Positions 47,264 to 48,204 of a stretch of 48,204 bases of DNA are shown piece after piece. The stretch is taken from assembly GCA_900546745.1 (NCBI GenBank), contig URDT01000008.1:1-48204 (forward strand). Direction: 5' to 3'. A model generated the notes under the pieces. The model ran no database searches and was not told the DNA's origin. It worked only from the letters and a program-made list of their open reading frames with translations. Every line of letters begins with the position of its first letter. Positions within the stretch are counted from its first letter, which is position 1. The position numbers and the translations under genes are program-made. This stretch comes from an uncultured Mycoplasmatota bacterium. Lineage in GTDB: Bacteria; Bacillota_I; Bacilli_A; RF39; UBA660.

Positions 47264-47674
47264 GTGGGACTATTAAAGAAAATATTATCCAATGATGAAG
47301 ATGTTTTTTCAGAAAACATAACAGGTGATGAATATTATGATTTAAAACCAGAAGAAGCTTTGAAAGAGAATGATGGTTCTACAAAAATGATTTTATTAGA
47401 ACCAAGAGCTTATTCAGAAGCGCAACAAATAGCGGATCATTTGAAAATGCGTAATACTGTTGTTGTAAATTTAAAAAGAGTGACTTCTGACCAAGCAAAA
47501 AGAATTATAGATTTTTTAGCTGGTACGATTTATGCAATAGGTGGAGATTTACAAAAAATAGGTGGAGGAATTTTCTTATGTACTCCAAATAATATTAATA
47601 TACAAGGAAAGATTACAGAAGAAACTGAGGGAAAAGACATTCACGACAATGATGACATCAATATTGAGTGGTAA
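47264..47674 (+). CDS. sepF: Cell division protein SepF
   Basis: SepF is an FtsZ-binding, membrane-bending protein needed for septum formation. 136 residues from GTG 47264, six bases after AGGAGGA; an upstream ATG frame has no RBS. The N-terminus MGLLKKILSN is an amphipathic membrane-binding helix. The core domain has KMILLEPRAYSEAQQIADHL, TVVVNLKRV and RIIDFLAGTIYAIGG. It is followed by divIVA, the classic Gram-positive division order. An extended -10 (TGATAAAAT, ending 47220) precedes it. Confidence 0.95.
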   Translation: MGLLKKILSNDEDVFSENITGDEYYDLKPEEALKENDGSTKMILLEPRAYSEAQQIADHLKMRNTVVVNLKRVTSDQAKRIIDFLAGTIYAIGGDLQKIGGGIFLCTPNNINIQGKITEETEGKDIHDNDDINIEW

Positions 47675-47691
47675 TTTATGAGGTGAAGAGT

Positions 47692-48150
47692 ATGGAAAAG
47701 TTTAATCGTACGATACGTGGCTATGATCCAGATGAAGTAAATCGTTTTTTAGATAAAGTAATTAGCCAAGTAGAAGTCATGGTTAATGAAATGAAGGAAA
47801 AAGATGCTCGTATTGCCAAATTAGAAAGTTATGAAATTGAAAATCAAAATTTAAAAGAAAAAATTGCTCAATATGAAAGAATGGAAGGGACTGTTAATAA
47901 AGCTATTGTTATGGCAGAAAAAACAGGTGATCAGATTAAATCTAGTGCTCGTGATGAAGCAGAAGCAATTTTGGAAAATGCTAAAAATAATGCTAATAGG
48001 ATTATTAATGAAGCTTTAATGAGAGCAGAGAAGACAGAAAATGAAGCAAAGTTATTAAAAAGAAACGTTGTTATATTTAAGAAAAGAGTAAAAGATATTG
48101 TAGAAGCTCAATTAGAAGTTGTAAATGAAATGGATGAGATAGAATTATAA
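47692..48150 (+). CDS. divIVA: DivIVA/GpsB-type cell-pole and division protein
   Basis: 152 residues from ATG 47692 (AGGTGAAG ahead; an earlier in-frame ATG overlaps sepF). The N-terminal domain has FNRTIRGYDPDEVNRFLD, the membrane-curvature-sensing signature. Two coiled-coil stretches follow (VMVNEMKEKDARIAKLESYE; AEAILENAKNNANRIINEAL). DivIVA marks poles and septa and recruits partners. In Bacilli ileS usually follows with a T-box; the window ends before this can be checked. Confidence 0.93.
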   Translation: MEKFNRTIRGYDPDEVNRFLDKVISQVEVMVNEMKEKDARIAKLESYEIENQNLKEKIAQYERMEGTVNKAIVMAEKTGDQIKSSARDEAEAILENAKNNANRIINEALMRAEKTENEAKLLKRNVVIFKKRVKDIVEAQLEVVNEMDEIEL

Positions 48151-48179
48151 TAATATAGTTTGTAATAGGCAAAATAACG

Positions 48180-48198
48180 CGTTTGCCGATAGCAAACG
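48180..48198 (+). other. Short hairpin at the right edge
   Basis: CGTTTGC/GCAAACG with a 5-base loop, followed by seven G at the very end. It may be the start of a leader or simply contig-end sequence. Nothing else is seen in 48151-48204. Confidence 0.4.
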
Positions 48199-48204
48199 GG
48201 GGGG

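Overview
The window is AT-rich DNA from a Bacillota-type bacterium. Terminators are intrinsic, Shine-Dalgarno motifs are strong (AGGAGG/GGTGAT), and the genetic code is standard, with TGA used as a stop. The gene set (ScpA/ScpB, GatCAB, T-box leaders on tRNA-charging genes, SepF, DivIVA, NusA-YlxR-IF2-RbfA) points to an uncultured gut-type lineage in class Bacilli, possibly near RF39 or the Erysipelotrichia. The species is not identifiable from sequence alone. Both ends look like contig ends: the left edge falls inside a 36-bp coding repeat, and the right edge ends in a run of seven G.

Layout. 1-2.4 kb: end of a repeat-rich membrane-anchored protein, an RNHCP zinc-ribbon gene and a repeat-bearing membrane protein. 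2.5-5.6 kb: scpA-scpB, a decayed tRNA-Leu-like segment, and real tRNA-Leu(CAA), tRNA-Gln(CTG) and tRNA-Ile(GAT), with a broken gene fragment between tRNA-Leu and a small membrane protein. 5.6-7.7 kb: an XRE regulator with twin operator-like repeats, a small lipoprotein candidate, an orphan LytTR response regulator and an unknown gene. 7.7-13.2 kb: a tRNA-Asn-type T-box controlling gatC-gatA-gatB-DUF1653-aspS, i.e. the indirect Asp-to-Asn-tRNA route. 13.3-17.4 kb: an accessory cassette of small unknown genes, a MerR regulator, a MerR-type promoter with a 19-bp spacer and a soluble VirD4/TraG-like ATPase. 17.5-22.4 kb: a cation/calcium exchanger, three vanY-type carboxypeptidases plus the tail of a fourth, and between them a compact structured RNA locus encoding a 30-residue hydrophobic peptide. 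22.4-26.4 kb: a broken Rpn/PD-(D/E)XK transposase-like gene, T-box(Ser)-serS, mutM and a Nudix hydrolase. 26.5-33.7 kb: rimP (short), nusA, ylxR, infB, a pilin-like gene with its own promoter, rbfA, then T-box(Tyr)-deoC-tyrS. 33.8-41.9 kb: a lipoprotein pseudogene, a diguanylate cyclase, membrane and unknown genes, a phosphoesterase, a CPBP protease, ffh, and a CotD-like coat gene. 41.9-48.2 kb: an M23 envelope peptidase, yebC, an unusually short T-box, a LOG-family gene, glyS, mgtC, sepF and divIVA.

How it fits together. Most of the window is core translation, protein targeting and cell-envelope/division function. Four T-boxes within 37 kb couple charging genes to tRNA status. The most unusual items are the 5'-3' self-complementary RNA with a tiny hydrophobic ORF near 20.5 kb, the MerR-controlled unknown cassette, the short glyS T-box, deoC under a tyrosine T-box, and a RimP that ends at its domain boundary. 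Many promoters carry an extended -10 (TGnTATAAT). No rRNA, CRISPR array or intact insertion sequence was seen.
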